DNA from: Certhia americana
Lineage: Eukaryota; Chordata; Aves; Passeriformes; Certhiidae
Assembly (NCBI GenBank): GCA_018697195.1
Contig: CM031858.1
Location: forward strand, 111,728,304 to 111,792,303
Length of the DNA stretch: 64,000 nucleotides
Reading direction: 5' to 3'
In this document: positions 20,801 through 33,761 of the stretch, piece after piece
Layout: each line of letters opens with the position of its first letter
How positions within the stretch are numbered: position 1 is the first letter of the stretch
Notes under the pieces: model-generated
The model's input: only the letters and a program-made list of their open reading frames with translations
Database searches by the model: none
What the model was told of the DNA's origin: nothing
Translations under genes and position numbers: made by a program

Positions 20801-23800
20801 GTCTTATTTCTTCCTAAAGCTTGTCCACTTTTCAGAGCATTGAATGTAAGAAGGAAGCTGAGTAAGGACTGCCTGCCCTGCTTGTTTTACACCTTCCCCA
20901 CCTACGTCTTTTCCTAATCCTACCTTTTATTAAAAAAAAAAAAAGAAATCTGCCTCTCTCTTCTCCAGTGTATCCTGATCTGTTTGTGGATTTGAGGTTG
21001 AAATGTTGCCTATATATTTTGCCTTGCAAGGGGCTGTGGGGAGGGCGTACTGAGGAACACTGTCCCTTGTTCTCCACACCCACGCACTAGCTAAGCATAA
21101 TATAATACTTTTCTGCATAGCCACCAAGACTTGTTTTTTAAAAGGGGCTTTGACCTGTCCCTCTCATTTTCAGAAATAATTTTACATTGGCAGTTAGTTG
21201 TGCCAGCATTTTTACTGTCCCACAAAGGGATTCCAGCACCTGATTTGTGGGTGTAAGGGGACTTCACTGGGAAATGACGTCAGTGGCGTGGCTTGGAGGA
21301 GTAGCTGTCTCTGAGATCAAATCCTTAAATGGTAGGATTGGCACCAACAAAACTGAGGCTAGAACTGAGACTCTCAGTTCTGTGTATAAATTATATCCAC
21401 AAATCAAGATGCAAACCCCTTTTCTGACAGTTATTGTGTTTTGTTAACCAGTGAACAATGTGCATTTTCTTAGTCTGGTCATTTTGAGATTATGAAAAGT
21501 GCACCTTGGTTATTAGGCTGGTATCTGATCCCACTGTTGTTTCTCCTCTTGTGAGGAGAAATCTTTCCTCTTTCTTCCACCCTGAAGCTGGGAAGGCTCT
21601 CTGAATCACCTAGTTATGTCCCAGTCTTGGAATGGGCATTTCTGCTGGAAATTGCTCTGCCATGTTTTTCTGAGCTGATCCCACTGGTGGATCTCAGCAT
21701 CCCCCCACAGGCAGATAATTCTGATGTACTTCTTACTCAGGAACCCTTTTTTCCCCCCTACCTTCTACTTAAACTTTCTTGCTGTGTTTTAGGAAAGGGT
21801 GATTTGGAATGCCAGCCTCAATTGGCTGGCTCCAGTCCCTCTGTCCTCTTGGAAGTTATTTCCTACATTCCTGTGTTATTTCTCACCTTCCTCATACCAT
21901 TTATTGGTGGAAGCTCCACTGGAAAGGAGTGTGTGAAATGTTCCTTCTAAATTATGCATGCACATTAGCAGTTAAATGTAAGTTCCTACTTTCAGTCTGC
22001 TGTGATTATTTTAAATAATTAAAAATTAAGAGCCCCATTTCCTACTCAAAAGGAAGAAGAATTTAGGCCACTATTTAACTGGCAGTGTTTACCCAGCCCC
22101 TCATGCAGCCTCTGCTGTTAGGCACTAGTCTGGGCTGCCCAACTTAAGAGAGCAGAGCAACTAAGGGCATGCTTGAGTAAAGCATGCTTTGATACTTCTG
22201 CTGTTTCCTTGTACGTGATCTCATGATGCATTGCTGTGGGGTGATCTAACTGTTCTGCCAACTCGTTTTCAAGAACTGTTTTCAAAGGGAATGGTTTTAA
22301 ATTGCTCACTTGGGGGGTCATTTATTGTCTATTTTTTTTTTTTTAGTGCTGGGTCCTCAGGCGTTCGAGGGTGAAATCTCTATTGTTCACCCCACCTCCA
22401 GAATGATCAGAAATCATGGATTTTTACTTAGCCACCCACTGTTTTTTGACCTGAATACTTCAATTTTTCTTTCCCACCCAGTGCCTTCCTAATGTTAGCC
22501 ACAGTCTTCCCATCTTGCTCTCACCCTGTAGGGTAAGGAAATGTGGTTTCATCCATGAATGACATTAATGCCATTGTGTGAATCATTAGTGGATCCAGCA
22601 TCACAAGCCCTAGGGGATCAAATACTTGCAAACCACTAGAGAGGAATCCTAATATCAAATACGTGGCAGGAATCGTCCTAGCTCGAAGAAAACAAAACAA
22701 CCCTCTTTAATACCCAGAGAAGGTCATGGTGCTTAGAGAGAAGAGGAGCTTGTGTAATAGCCTCAAGGGGCCCAGAGGCAACCATCCTGCTTCTCTCTCC
22801 TGTCTGTATTCCCTCTTGCCTCCCCTCCTCCCAGGCGTCTCCCTCTCCAACCAACTAACCAGATCCTTCCCACTTGTGGCATATAATGGCAGTATTTGAA
22901 GCCCTGACTAGGCTGTTGCCTTGTTCTTCCTCAAAAAAAACAAACACAAAGTCAAGATGAAGCATGACTAACTCAGAAAAAAAATTAATAAGGACAGAAA
23001 TTGAGCTTTTGTAGTGGGGTGGGAGAAGAAAAGCTGAACACCTGCTGTTCTGCTGTGGTGCCATCCCAATTGCCCTGGAGGCTGCTGTTCTGCCTTTTCA
23101 GGCCTTTGTTCCAGTGTTTCTGCTTTGCCTTACCACTTGTAGAGGACAGCAGAAGAGCATGGGGTGTCTTCCAGCCCAAGGAGGAGTGTAAGATTGTGAT
23201 TGCTTTCTGGCAGCTCTGATGATCCCAACACTTCTGTAGGTGTTCAAAAGCTGATTACTTTTCTTTTTTGGTTGTGTGTAGTGGCAGGTGCTCACATTTT
23301 AAATTTTTGTCCAAACATCCTCTGGGATGTAAACACAGAAGGCATATTTGGCTGGTGGCTCCTGCAGTATGCTTTACCTGTGTAAGAACAGGAATACTGT
23401 ACAAAACCAGAGAAAGCAGATGGGAGTGCTCTGTTATCCATAACAGGACACAGATTTCCCTTAACGACCTCATCCTGCTAACCTTGAAGAGAAAATTCAA
23501 AGGTACTGCAAACTCTTTCTCTATGGCAACCTTTACTCCCAAGTATCAGACACCAATATTTGACATTCCCTGCAAAAAGTAGGTGGCAAATAAATTTCAT
23601 CAATCTATCTAAGTAACTGTCATAGCTAGATCATCCACGCTGCAAGTGGCCAACCTGGAGATATGTAGAACATCTTAAAGTAGCTGCTGAAATATTTGTG
23701 TAAAGTTATATTCTTATTTTCTCTTCTTTTGTAAACTATGAATTAAAGTATTGGAATGTGAGAATCTTCAGTCCCAGAGGGTGGTGGTGGGATCAGAACT

Positions 23801-26800
23801 GAAGGGCGGGTTAATTTTATCTGAGCAATTTTGAAACAATTTGAAATTAAAAAAGTTGGTTTTAATTGTGTTTGGATCCAAAACTCTTCACAAATTAAAC
23901 CTGATCATTTGAATTGGAGTTCTTACACTCCATTTCAAGAGCTAATAGAGATGACAAAGCAATGGAGAGTGGAAATGTTAAAACTGATTTTCTGAAAGAT
24001 ACCAAGTAACACTCTGCATTTTTAAACTCTTGATGATACGGACATCTCTAAGCAGAGATTTGGTAACTTACTTTTTGAAGCTCATTACCATGGTGAACTT
24101 GCCAGTGCTCTGGCAGCTAAGAAAGTTTAGCCAGCAATGACATCAGACTCCGAATTAAAAGTATGTGTGGAACAGATAAGATAAAAGGTGCCTTTTTTCT
24201 TCTTTGAACCTGCAGAGTTTTCTGGTTATAGTTTCTTGAACTTGTTGAAGTTAATACAAGATAACACAAACTATTTTGGGATGGGGAGAACAATCCTTTA
24301 GGCAAAACAGCAAAAAAAAAAACAAGGAGGAAAGCTCCTCCTATGTACCTTAAGTATATGGAAGATTGATTTTCTCTGTGTGTGATTAAATGTCTTAATT
24401 TATTAAGCAAAGAGTTACTGAAAAAAGGAAGATGATGTTTAATCCATGCATACGGCTACTACAGTGTCTTTTTGAATAATGGATCTTTTTCTGCACATCA
24501 ATGTTATTACAAAGCTGGAGAAGCATCAAAGGAATATTCTGCTTGCTGTATGAGCCTGGGGAAGTTAAGTGCTGAGAGGAGACTAGGTTATACTTTCCCA
24601 AACTGTGAAACAGATAAAAATGGGGCTAAAATGGCTATAGAAGATGATATATTGCTGCAAGTCCTCAATGGTTAAATTTCTGATCACGATTAACAAAGTT
24701 CCATTATTTATAAGGAACCTGGAAACACAATGGTATTTTAAAAATTGAACTAGATACTGTTCCTAACTGCAGATTTCTTCTAAATATTGCATCTTTTGCT
24801 ATTTCTACAAGAACTTATATGGACTATGGTATAAGTAGTGAAAATGTAAACAGTAGCCAAGACATTTTTAAGTGATAGCTTCTATTAACAAGGTACAATA
24901 TAAACAGACCTCAAGGTTTGTGAGCATTCCTTATCAAGCAGAAGTTTATATCATAGCTGAATAGTTTCATGTTTTCTAAAAAGCTATTTAAATCAGTGGA
25001 CCTAAAGTAACTCTTGTCAAAGTCAGAGGGAATTTTACCAGTGGAAACAGAATTAAACCCTAAAGAGATCATTTTTTCAGCACCTTTGCAACTTTTCATC
25101 TGCCACCATTGGAGCCAATGGAAAAGGTTTCATTGACTTTGGCACATAAAGGGATGTTAGCTGTGTAACCCAAGATATCTTGTGAGTGCCAAAGAATAAA
25201 CGAAATTTAGAATGAGACCAGCTTTGCTGTAATGGTGATGATATAATACTCAAGAGCAAACAACTAATAACCTCTTCTTAAAACAAGAATCCATCAAGAA
25301 TGCTCCAAGACTAAAGGGAAAATTTGCCTCTGGCCTCTGGGATTCCCTGCTGGGCAATGAAAAGAGGAGCTATATCATGCAGAAAATGATGAGGAAAGAG
25401 TAAAACCCCTCAGGAGAAAAAAGCCTGTTTCTTTTCCCCTCCTCGTCTCCTGGCATACTTATCTTTACCGCTTGCATACAATTCCATTGAGAGAAACCAG
25501 TTCATGATAGAACAAACTGAGAAAGTGCTAGTTCAGGCAGCCTCTTCTTTTCTTTCATGGATTAATGGCAACTGAAAATGAAAGGATTATTTAAGGCCAC
25601 TTGGGCAATATTAAGTACTGCCTATTGTGTTAGGCTAGGATCACATGTAGCCTGGAAACCAAAGACAGCAAACCACATTAGGTTAGTGTAGGTGGACACC
25701 TAGGTTATGAAACAGGCAGTTCTTGGATTTGCTTGTCAGTAGTTAGAGAATTGCCAGTTTTGAAGAAAGAAATTTTAAAATAATGGTGGTTTGCAGACAG
25801 CCTTTCTGAAATTCCCGGAGGAATAGCCATGTTACTCAACTCTAGAAAACAAAGTCTTAGTGACCATTCTCAGTGATCATTTTTTATTTGGACTTCTGTT
25901 GACGACACAAGAAGTTAAAGTTAAATCAAGTTCACTATTCATGTGTGTACTGATATGTGGCTGAGCTGGAAATGGTCATTTTTTTGAAAGCTGTAGCCTA
26001 TTCTTGTCAACCCATTTCAGAAAAATGGGAAAGCTTTCTTCATCAAATCCATTCTGCAGTATTTTCCTGTGAGTCAAAATGCAAACAGTTTTCAAGCCTT
26101 TGCTGGGAAATGCAGTTCACAGTCTGGCAGGACCTGGGAAAATAAGAACTTAAGTGACTGTATTGTGGAGTGTATCCATCTCTCTCTGTGTGGGACAGAA
26201 GCTGACTTTTGAGCAGCCATCTAACTTTGGCTTTTGCTTCTTTCTCTATCAGCTAAAAGTTCTGACGGCTCTTGCTTCTACATTTCTGGAGTGGTAGAGA
26301 TGTACTGGCAAAAATTTCCTTGGAACTAGATCTGGAAATCTCCTTGCCTTGGATGGTGTGTTGTATGAACTGACATTTGTTTGGAGGAATTGAGTGAAAG
26401 GATTTAATGTAAGTGTGAAAACTTCCAGTTTCAACATGCATGAATTTTGGGGGGTGTGGTGGTGCATCCACTTGTTTGTAACAGGAGGCCACAGGTCTTG
26501 TAGTACCCTGTAGAGGAAAAAGCTTCAGTGATACTGTCTGGAGAATGACTAAAGGAAATTGAACACAGAACGATCAACAGAAAGCTACTACTTTTTGTTT
26601 ATTCTCCGGCAAATGTGTTGGCAAATGGCCTTCATCTCAAATTATGCAAATTCTGCAGTCCATGCACCTCTATGCTTCAGGAACTTGGTTGTCAGTGACC
26701 TAAAAGCTTTCATTGGGGATGGACATTACACAATGCTGGTGTCATATGGGACTTGAGACTCTCTTCTTGCACAGATTAGGTATTCATTAGTGGTGTAGTA

Positions 26801-29309
26801 GATACGGGCCAAATCACAGATTGTTCCTGAATGAACTGGTCGCATTACACTGTGTGTTCTCCAGTTACACCTCTGTGTTCTTGAGAATTCAGAACTGATA
26901 TTGTAAAAGGTACACAGAAATTATTTAAATCAGCAATGAGGAGTGGAAAGAAAGTGCTTCTGCACAGAATACTTTGTGTCTTCCCACCTACTTCTCTGTG
27001 TGTTCTTTGTTTCTTCTTACTGCTTCTTTCTTTGTTTGTTACAGTTTTGGATGTCTTGCTCCATTGATATTTCCTATTCTGGATATTTTGAGTCTTGTTA
27101 ACAACAGAAGAAATGTCTATTATATTCCTGTACAGATGTTGGTGGAGGTTTCTTGATATTTACATAATAATTATTAAAACCCCCTCTGAATCCCAGGCTA
27201 AAGTTTTCAAATGGGCCCAGGCTCACTTTACCCTTTTATCTAGCCTTTATTCTTTCATACTAGAAGACATTCTTTCCTATGCATTAAGAAGTGATTTGTT
27301 TTCTTCCCAGTCTGGATCTACAGCAATCTCCTGAGTTATTTTGTCTAAGGTCCTTGTAAAGAGAAGCAGGAATTTTTGTTCCCCTTCTTTCACACAGAAG
27401 TAAGGTCCTAGTTCTTGTTGTCTTTGCTTTGAGAGTGGGGAGGAGGAATTCCTTCCTGACAGTTGAAAGGACAAACAATTTAGAAATATAAACATTAAAG
27501 GAGGGCGGGGGGTGTCATTCTTATACCTCATTCATGTAAATCAGCAGCAGGGTCAAATCAATGTACATCACATCACTTAACAGGAAATCTTCTTGCCTCC
27601 ATGCCCATCTTTGCTCACAGAATTTTGTCTCAGTTATGTCCCAAATTCTTGTTGGACTAGTCTGCTCATGCCAGAGTATTCACTGGAAGAAAACCTGGGC
27701 CAAAGTGAAGCAGTACATTGCTTCAGCAGGTTGCACAAGCAGCAGAAGACATACAAGAGAGACAAATGCTGTGGAGAGCCCTACCCCAAGGTTTGACCAC
27801 AGGGAACAAGGCTGGGGTGTCTTCACAAATGGGTGTATTTGAAAAGGCATAACCATTCAGCTGGCAATGACTGACATTATACAGCTAGCACTATCTATAA
27901 TATACCCTGAAAAGTCCAAAACCAAATTTTGACTGGATTTATGAGCTGTAGGACAGGAGCCAAGTTAGCTCTTACTCACTCAGTCTTGATATGTTTGGAG
28001 CAATCTCATCTTTATATGTCTGGAACTTTGTTTTCCGGACCTGGTTTCTTCATATCTCAAATAGTTTTTATCAAACTGTAACAATGGCATTCTTTCTCTC
28101 ATTTCGTTTAGGGTAGAAGAGGGGCTCTTAAATATACACATTTTGTTTAATGGGCTTTTCTTTTAATTTCCTATTCAATTAACAGTGATTCTCTAGTCTT
28201 TACAATTTTCAATTACCCTTTTCTTGCATACTCAGGAAGTGCTTGGCTTCCATTTTTCAGATCAGTTGTAACTTTCCCATTAATTTGGTAGCTGTGATAG
28301 CACTTGCCATCTGCCATGACACATGCATGCACTCACCCACTGACCCACCCATCAACCATTCACATACAATGGGATCTTTAAAGGGGTCCATAGAGTGTCC
28401 ATAGAGGTAAATCTGATAAACCACTTACAAATGAGGCTGTCCAACCTCTAGTGTAAGTCACAGCTCTCAGTTTTTTTGTAATTTAGTCCATTCCCCTTAT
28501 AGAAAACTTCCCTCTGTGTCAAGTTGACTTTTACACATGGAAGGTTTCACTGAAGTTGGTTTAACCCTTATCAAGAAGGGGGCAGAGTATAATAATAAGT
28601 AATTTTGGCCTATGACAGTATTTGTTTCTTTCTGTGTCTGTTTTTCTGTCTCTGTGTCTCTAACCAATTCTTTTCCTGAGAGATCTTACATTTTCCTGCC
28701 CTGTAAAAGTCTAAACAAATCTGACTTATGAGCAAATTATCTTTATACCTGCTCCTTGGATCACATCAAATATCTGCTGCTAACGTTCCTGAATGTTCTT
28801 CATACAGATCATCCAGCTGGCTGTGGATCATTTAGAGTTTACAACATTAACTAAGGAGGATCTCTAATATTAAACGTGCAGGTCTAAATTACTGTTAGTA
28901 CTGTGATACCTCTTTGGATTTACCAGAGTTCATATCTGATAAATGTCTAAGTGACCCTATGGAATATAGGGAAGATTGCATATGATTTCTTTAGATTTAA
29001 ACCTCATTAAAACATTGTTTCTATGAGATATGTGAATATTTCTGCCACATTTAATGATGATTTTTTGTTTAATTTTATTTAATAGCAAATTATTCACTAA
29101 AAGCAACAACTATGCCCTATGATAAGATTATTATGCACCCACCTTCTCCATATTTTCCTTGGGCATTTTGCTCTCTGTTTGCTGAGAAAAATTAATGAGA
29201 TTTTAAAAAGATACATTGTAATTTTTTACTTTCAGGTATGAATTAAAGACATAATTAAGGTTTAGATGTGTATCCTCACTGAAATGACATGGATCTGTCT
29301 GTTGGTGTG
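20801..29309. other. Unique DNA with simple A/T tracts, no gene recognised
   Basis: About 8.5 kb with no recognisable transposon, RNA or coding exon. Minor structure: an A-run at about 20932-20944, a T-run at about 22331-22345, a C/T-rich patch at 22795-22850, and a loose CCCA-rich patch at 28325-28360. Several 90-107 codon frames (for example 21627-21950 plus, 23268-23582 plus against 23255-23542 minus) overlap each other on opposite strands, which is expected of chance frames. Confidence 0.5.
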
Positions 29310-29662
29310 AGTCCAGAAGAGGACCATGAAGATGATAAGAGGGCTGGAGCACCTTTCCTATGAGGAAAGCCTGAAAGAATTGATCAGCCTGAAGAAGGGA
29401 AGCCTTCTGGGAGACCTTACTGTAGTCTTTCAGTACCTAGAGAAGCCTTGCAACTTCACTGTGAGGGTGAAGTTCCAACTCTGGAACAGGTTGCCCAGAT
29501 AAGGTGTGGATGCCTCATCCCTGGAAGTGTTCATGGTCAGGTTGGATGGGGCTTTGAGCAACCTAGTCTAATGGAAAGTGTCCTTGCCCATGGCAGGGGG
29601 GTTTGAACTAGATGATTTTTAAGGTCCCTCCCAACCCAAAACATTTTATGATTCTATGAAAT
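29310..29662 (+). mobile_element. CR1 LINE 3' fragment, sense, with internal deletion
   Basis: Plus-strand CR1 3' region: GAGGACCATGAAGATGATAA and GGGCTGGAGCACCTTTCC, then GTCTTTCAGTACCTAGAG, then directly CACTGTGAGGGTGAAGTTCC, CTGGAACAGGTTGCCCAGA, GGATGCCTCATCCCTGGAAG, GGATGGGGCTTTGAGCAACC, GCCCATGGCAGGGGGGTTTG and the tail ACATTTTATGATTCTATGAA. In intact copies roughly 100 bp separate the 'CAGTACCT' and 'CTGTGAGGGTG' blocks; here they nearly touch, so an internal deletion is likely. No coding capacity. Confidence 0.93.
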
Positions 29663-30939
29663 GATACCTTTATGTACCATATTATTCATTATATCTCATA
29701 AGTAATTATAATTAAAAGTAATTTGATTCAGCATGAGTGTTCATTTCTGGGCTTTGCTTTCTGGAGCAAATTTTATGCTAAGCAATGATCCACATTTTCT
29801 ATTATAGCACCTTATAACTGCATGTGTTTTGGGTTTTTTTGTAAAATATAAGTGCCCACAACTGTGTCTGTAGAGAATGCATGGATATCCAACAAAAGCC
29901 ACACCAGACCAAAGTGTGTGATGTAAATATGTATGTACATAGCACATGTATACAATATATGTGTGATTCATTACAGTGTGTAGCTCTGTATATTGTACCT
30001 GGGAAAGGAGGCAAAAGATCCCAGTAATTTCAGGGCCTGCTTCACCATTGCATTGTGATTGCTTTGATTATGCAAAGTAATTGTAAACCTGGCTTTACTG
30101 GGCAGTTAAAGTGGGTTTACAGCTGTCTTATGTCAGGGAGCTAAATGAAGCAGCCAATGAATTCAGCACAGAACTCATGCTGTTTCAGTGTGGGGGAAGC
30201 TGCTCCCCAGGCATCCATTCCAGCGAGCATCTCCTTGAGATTGGACTGGGCAATAGTTGGAACAATTTGTGTTTTCACAGCACAAAACAGTGAGATCCTT
30301 TGAGACCTTCAGTGAACCTCAGCATGTTCAAATTGATTGTTGGAGAAGTCCTGCTTGCTTACAAGTGTAATCCTACTCAGAGGGAACAAGTACCACCACA
30401 TTGTCTGTCTCTGCTCTGCACAGGGCAGCAGGAACTGTGGTGGGTTTGTGTGTTTCTCTGCTGGGGTGGCTGCAATGCCATGACACCTCCTGAAGTATCT
30501 GCATCATACTTTCACTACAGAGTAGGGCTGTGGACTCTGACAGTGAGAGGGAACAAACCAGGTAGAAATACCTCTGCTCACATTGTTTTTCAGGTCTCTC
30601 TCTAAAGAGCAGTTCTTCCCTCTGAAGGGTAATGCTGGAGAGCAGTCAGTGCTTTTTGTGTCTGAACTATTCCTTTGTTCAGCTGTTCCTCCACCAATGC
30701 AGCCAAATGAAGGCTGAACCGTACAACACAGCCTGGGGCGTCCAAAACTCCAGGAAAGTTTGTTTGTTTGTTTTTTAAAGAATAAATAAGAAAATACATA
30801 AAATATAATAAACAGATACAAAATAAAAATATACGCCGAAGACGTTGTGCACACAATAGCTGGAAAGCCGGAGTGCAGGCCTGTTTTCCTCTGTCAGTGG
30901 GTCAGTGTGTTCTGTAAGCACTTCCATCCTGTCGGGTCC
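29663..30939. other. Unique DNA with an A-rich / (TTTG)n patch
   Basis: Nothing gene-like. The patch at about 30757-30835 consists of (TTTG)3 followed by A-rich sequence of the ATAAAATA type. Minus-strand frames of 116 and 84 codons (30504-30856) run through this low-complexity DNA in two different registers and are not convincing. Confidence 0.5.
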
Positions 30940-31320
30940 CTGGTTGGTCTCCACCTGCTAGCCGGCTCACTCCAGAGGCAGCGCTGACCTGGCCGCTCCC
31001 TCATTTCGCTGGCGCCAGCGGCTTGATGGGCCTTGCACTTTGATTATTTGTGTTAACAGTTAATTTAGCACCATGGACACGTGTGCCAAAGCTGCCTCCA
31101 CTTCCTGCAGCCTTCCAACAAATGGGACTTTTATGAGATGCCTTTCACAGCTCCCCCGCCTCCTCCAGCTCGACTCATTTGCCTCTTCTCCCCCACCCCT
31201 CCCCTGCCTTCCCTCCCCAGCCCACCGTCTCAATCTCAGCTGTAATCTTTTCTACATCTTGCAGGAAAAGAGCTATTTCTGGCAGCTCTGTCTCTAACAC
31301 TCACCCCACTCAAACTGATT
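30940..31320. promoter_or_regulatory. Candidate conserved non-coding element with 14-bp perfect palindrome
   Basis: A CpG-containing, unrepetitive block. Features visible: the perfect palindrome CGCTGGCGCCAGCG at 31007-31020, then TTGATTATTTGTG, GTTAACAGTTAATTTA (homeodomain/HNF1-like), ACACGTGT at 31077-31084 (an E-box palindrome), CTTCCTGCAG (ETS-like) and ATTTGCCTC. The dense mixture of motifs next to plain DNA resembles a developmental enhancer. No open frame of note. The call is inference without alignment. Confidence 0.35.
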
Positions 31321-31599
31321 TAATGGAGATTTATAGTTGCGAAGCTATGCAGCTCTGAGGCACTTTCCTGAAAAGTTTTTCTGTGCCTGTGTTACGTATG
31401 GAATTTATTTATTTAATGTTTGGTGTTGCAGCTACACTGTCAACTGTTTGCATGACATATTGAGACACTAAATTTGAAGATATTGCTGACTTAGCTGGGA
31501 AAAATAAGCTTTGCTGAAATCACTTAAAATTCAGAGGATGGTTAAGAGAGAGACCGGATTTTAGATAAGCTATCCCGGATCTAACAACTCATTGTCTGT

Positions 31600-32110
31600 C
31601 AAGTTTATGTTTGTGTAAGCTGGGCTTGTAACAAAAAACAAGGAAATTGATCAATAGACCCCCAAAACACAAGATGATTGCAGACCCTCTATCTCTAGAA
31701 ACAGTCTTGGGAACAGGAAACTCCAAGGAGTCATTTATCACGTATCCATCAAAGGTTGAAAGTTTAGAACGAGGAAGACTAGCTTTACTTCCTCCCTTTG
31801 GTGACCACTCCCCACATAAGACCCCCGACTCATTTCAGAAAACAAACTACGCATGCTTAATAGCCTTTTTGTCAATTAGCATACGAAGCGGAGAAGAGGA
31901 GGTGACAAGGGTATGAATATGCATTTGTAATTTGTGTATTCAACATTCTTGTGGATAAAAGGCTCTGTAATTACCTGTGATCTTTGCAGTGCGTATTAGG
32001 GAGCTATCCCACGCAGCTGCCCGGCCGTCAATAAACATACACTTTCTAACTTATCTGTTAGAGAGTCTTTTGTCCGTCTCAGTTGGGTATCGATATTAGA
32101 TCGATATCCA
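31600..32110 (+). mobile_element. Endogenous retroviral LTR (probably solo)
   Basis: The segment has the order of an LTR on the plus strand: a long U3-like part, a TATA-like GATAAAAGG at 31954-31962, a CCTGTGATCTTTGCAGTGCG start-region block of a type common in avian LTRs, an AATAAA polyadenylation signal at 32030-32035 followed by the usual T/A-rich cleavage region and a U5 part ending near GATATCCA (32110). Candidate starts with TG lie around 31595-31620. I could not find a clear target-site duplication, so both edges are approximate. No gag, pol or env sequence adjoins it, so it is probably a solo LTR. The 89-codon frame at 31647-31916 lies in U3 and is not a gene. Confidence 0.72.
32030..32035 (+). 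terminator. LTR polyadenylation signal AATAAA
   Basis: AATAAA about 70 nt downstream of the TATA-like box, in the position expected for the R region of this LTR. Confidence 0.6.
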
Positions 32111-32145
32111 TATTTTAGTAAATCAATATTCCACATACTTTTTCC

Positions 32146-32166
32146 TTTTTTTTTTTTTTTTTTTTT
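32146..32166. repeat. Poly(T) run (~21 bp)
   Basis: T homopolymer about 36 bp past the right edge of the LTR. It may be pre-existing simple sequence at the insertion site. Confidence 0.9.
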
Positions 32167-33761
32167 CACAAGAATTCCAGTGAAATCCTGTTACACAGCA
32201 CATTTCTGGTCCAATTCATCCCAGCTGCTAGCTTTACCAAGCTAAAATCTGACACCCAGGTCCAATTTCATTAAACCCCAGCCAGCATGGTTCTTTGTGA
32301 TAATACTGACTCTCGTCTAAGGCAATATGTATTTTGGCTCACAGCTACAAATAAATCCTGTTGTAAGTACCTTCTTCCTAGTGTGCAGCACACTGCAATG
32401 GTCCAAAAAAAAAAAAGCAGCTTCTGTAAGAAGTTGCAGAGAAGAGAGACTTTTGTAATAATTTATCATGATTTTCCAAATAAGCTCTCTGCTATCTTAA
32501 GAAATTATGTTCTCTAAAAATAAATGAGAACTTTAGTTGTATATAGCATCAAAACTGCTGTTTCTGTTGTCATTCCAGCTTTGATTGATGCAGAGTGACC
32601 CAGACTGGTATGTCAGGGACTATATTTACAGCCCAATACATACAACATATTTATTCTGTGTTACCCTTTTCCAAGTGTCCAGCTACTAAAATTAGCATTA
32701 AGTATTCAAAACACGGCCAGGTAAACAAAAAGAAATGCATTGTTAAATTCCCATTTCCTCTTCATTATTGGAGGGTGCTTTGTGTTAGTGCTCAGAAGGG
32801 TATGTGTTGGTATTGGGGCTCCTCCTGGACTCCTCCAGGAGGCACACATCACATCCAGTCCCACTCAGCCTCCACATGAGACCTGGCTTTTGTGTGGACT
32901 TCCAGCCTGAGGGTTTATTTCTCTTGACCTCTTTCCCATGCCTGAATGGTGACACATGTGGCTGGTCCCCTGTCTACTTAAAGAAGCAGAAACTGGGATG
33001 TCTCCATCCTGTCAAGTGCTCCAGGTGGCTGCATCTCTGATGGCTTCAGGTGCAGGAGCCTCCTGATCCTAGCTGCAGGAGCTGGGGTATAAAACTGTTT
33101 CTCAGTGTCTCCCCCGAGTGACAATTATTTTCGTTTTTTAAATGAAATTGAATGAGCTAAGTGTAACCTGTCGAGGACAAATCCTGTACTCTTCTCATCT
33201 TCCAAACAAGCACTGTGTGAGCCGTGATTCTGCCTGCTCTCCTGCCTCCTGCTTGTTTGACAAGTGGTATTTTGAAATAATGCCATAGTGTATTTTTAAA
33301 TATCAAATTTTGCTGTATTTTGAAATTGCAGATTCCCTTTGGTCAAGAAGGTTTTGTCCCTGTGTTTAACATTTTGTTATAATGGTCTCTGCTAAGCTCC
33401 AGGACAGCACATTTTGGAGGTTGCTGGTGAATATCTTTTGCTTAAGCTGAGACAGGTACTTTCCTGATGCATTTTTTTTGTGACACCAAGGGAAAAGTTA
33501 ACAAGTTGGAGGAATACGGATATTACCATTTCAGATCAGACCAGTTGTGTCTTGAGACCACTATTTTGCTGTGAGAGTAGCTAATCCTGGATGACAGGTT
33601 TTTTACAAATTAAACATAGTTTGAGAATGATTATCCTGTGTAAGGCTAGCAGCACTGGAAATTAAATGGGTTTTCCAGTCTGCCTGTTTTGCAGCACATT
33701 TCTTTAGACTTTTTGGGAATTTAAATTTGTTCTGGTCAGTTACAAGGTTTTACAAAAGACC
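32167..33761. other. Unique DNA, nothing recognised
   Basis: No gene or transposon. The only structure is a 9-bp perfect inverted repeat with a 4-nt loop (CCTCCTGGA 32821-32829 and TCCAGGAGG 32834-32842), which lies within two overlapping chance frames (32595-32879, 32804-33040). Confidence 0.5.

Noticed and set aside
28325..28370. CCCA-rich patch considered as a satellite or CRISPR-like repeat
   Set aside because: Units are irregular and few; it is simple low-complexity DNA.
31647..31916. 89-codon frame
   Set aside because: It lies in the U3 part of the LTR and shows no retroviral domain.
32821..32842. 9-bp perfect inverted repeat with 4-nt loop
   Set aside because: Isolated and short; no neighbouring element suggests a function.
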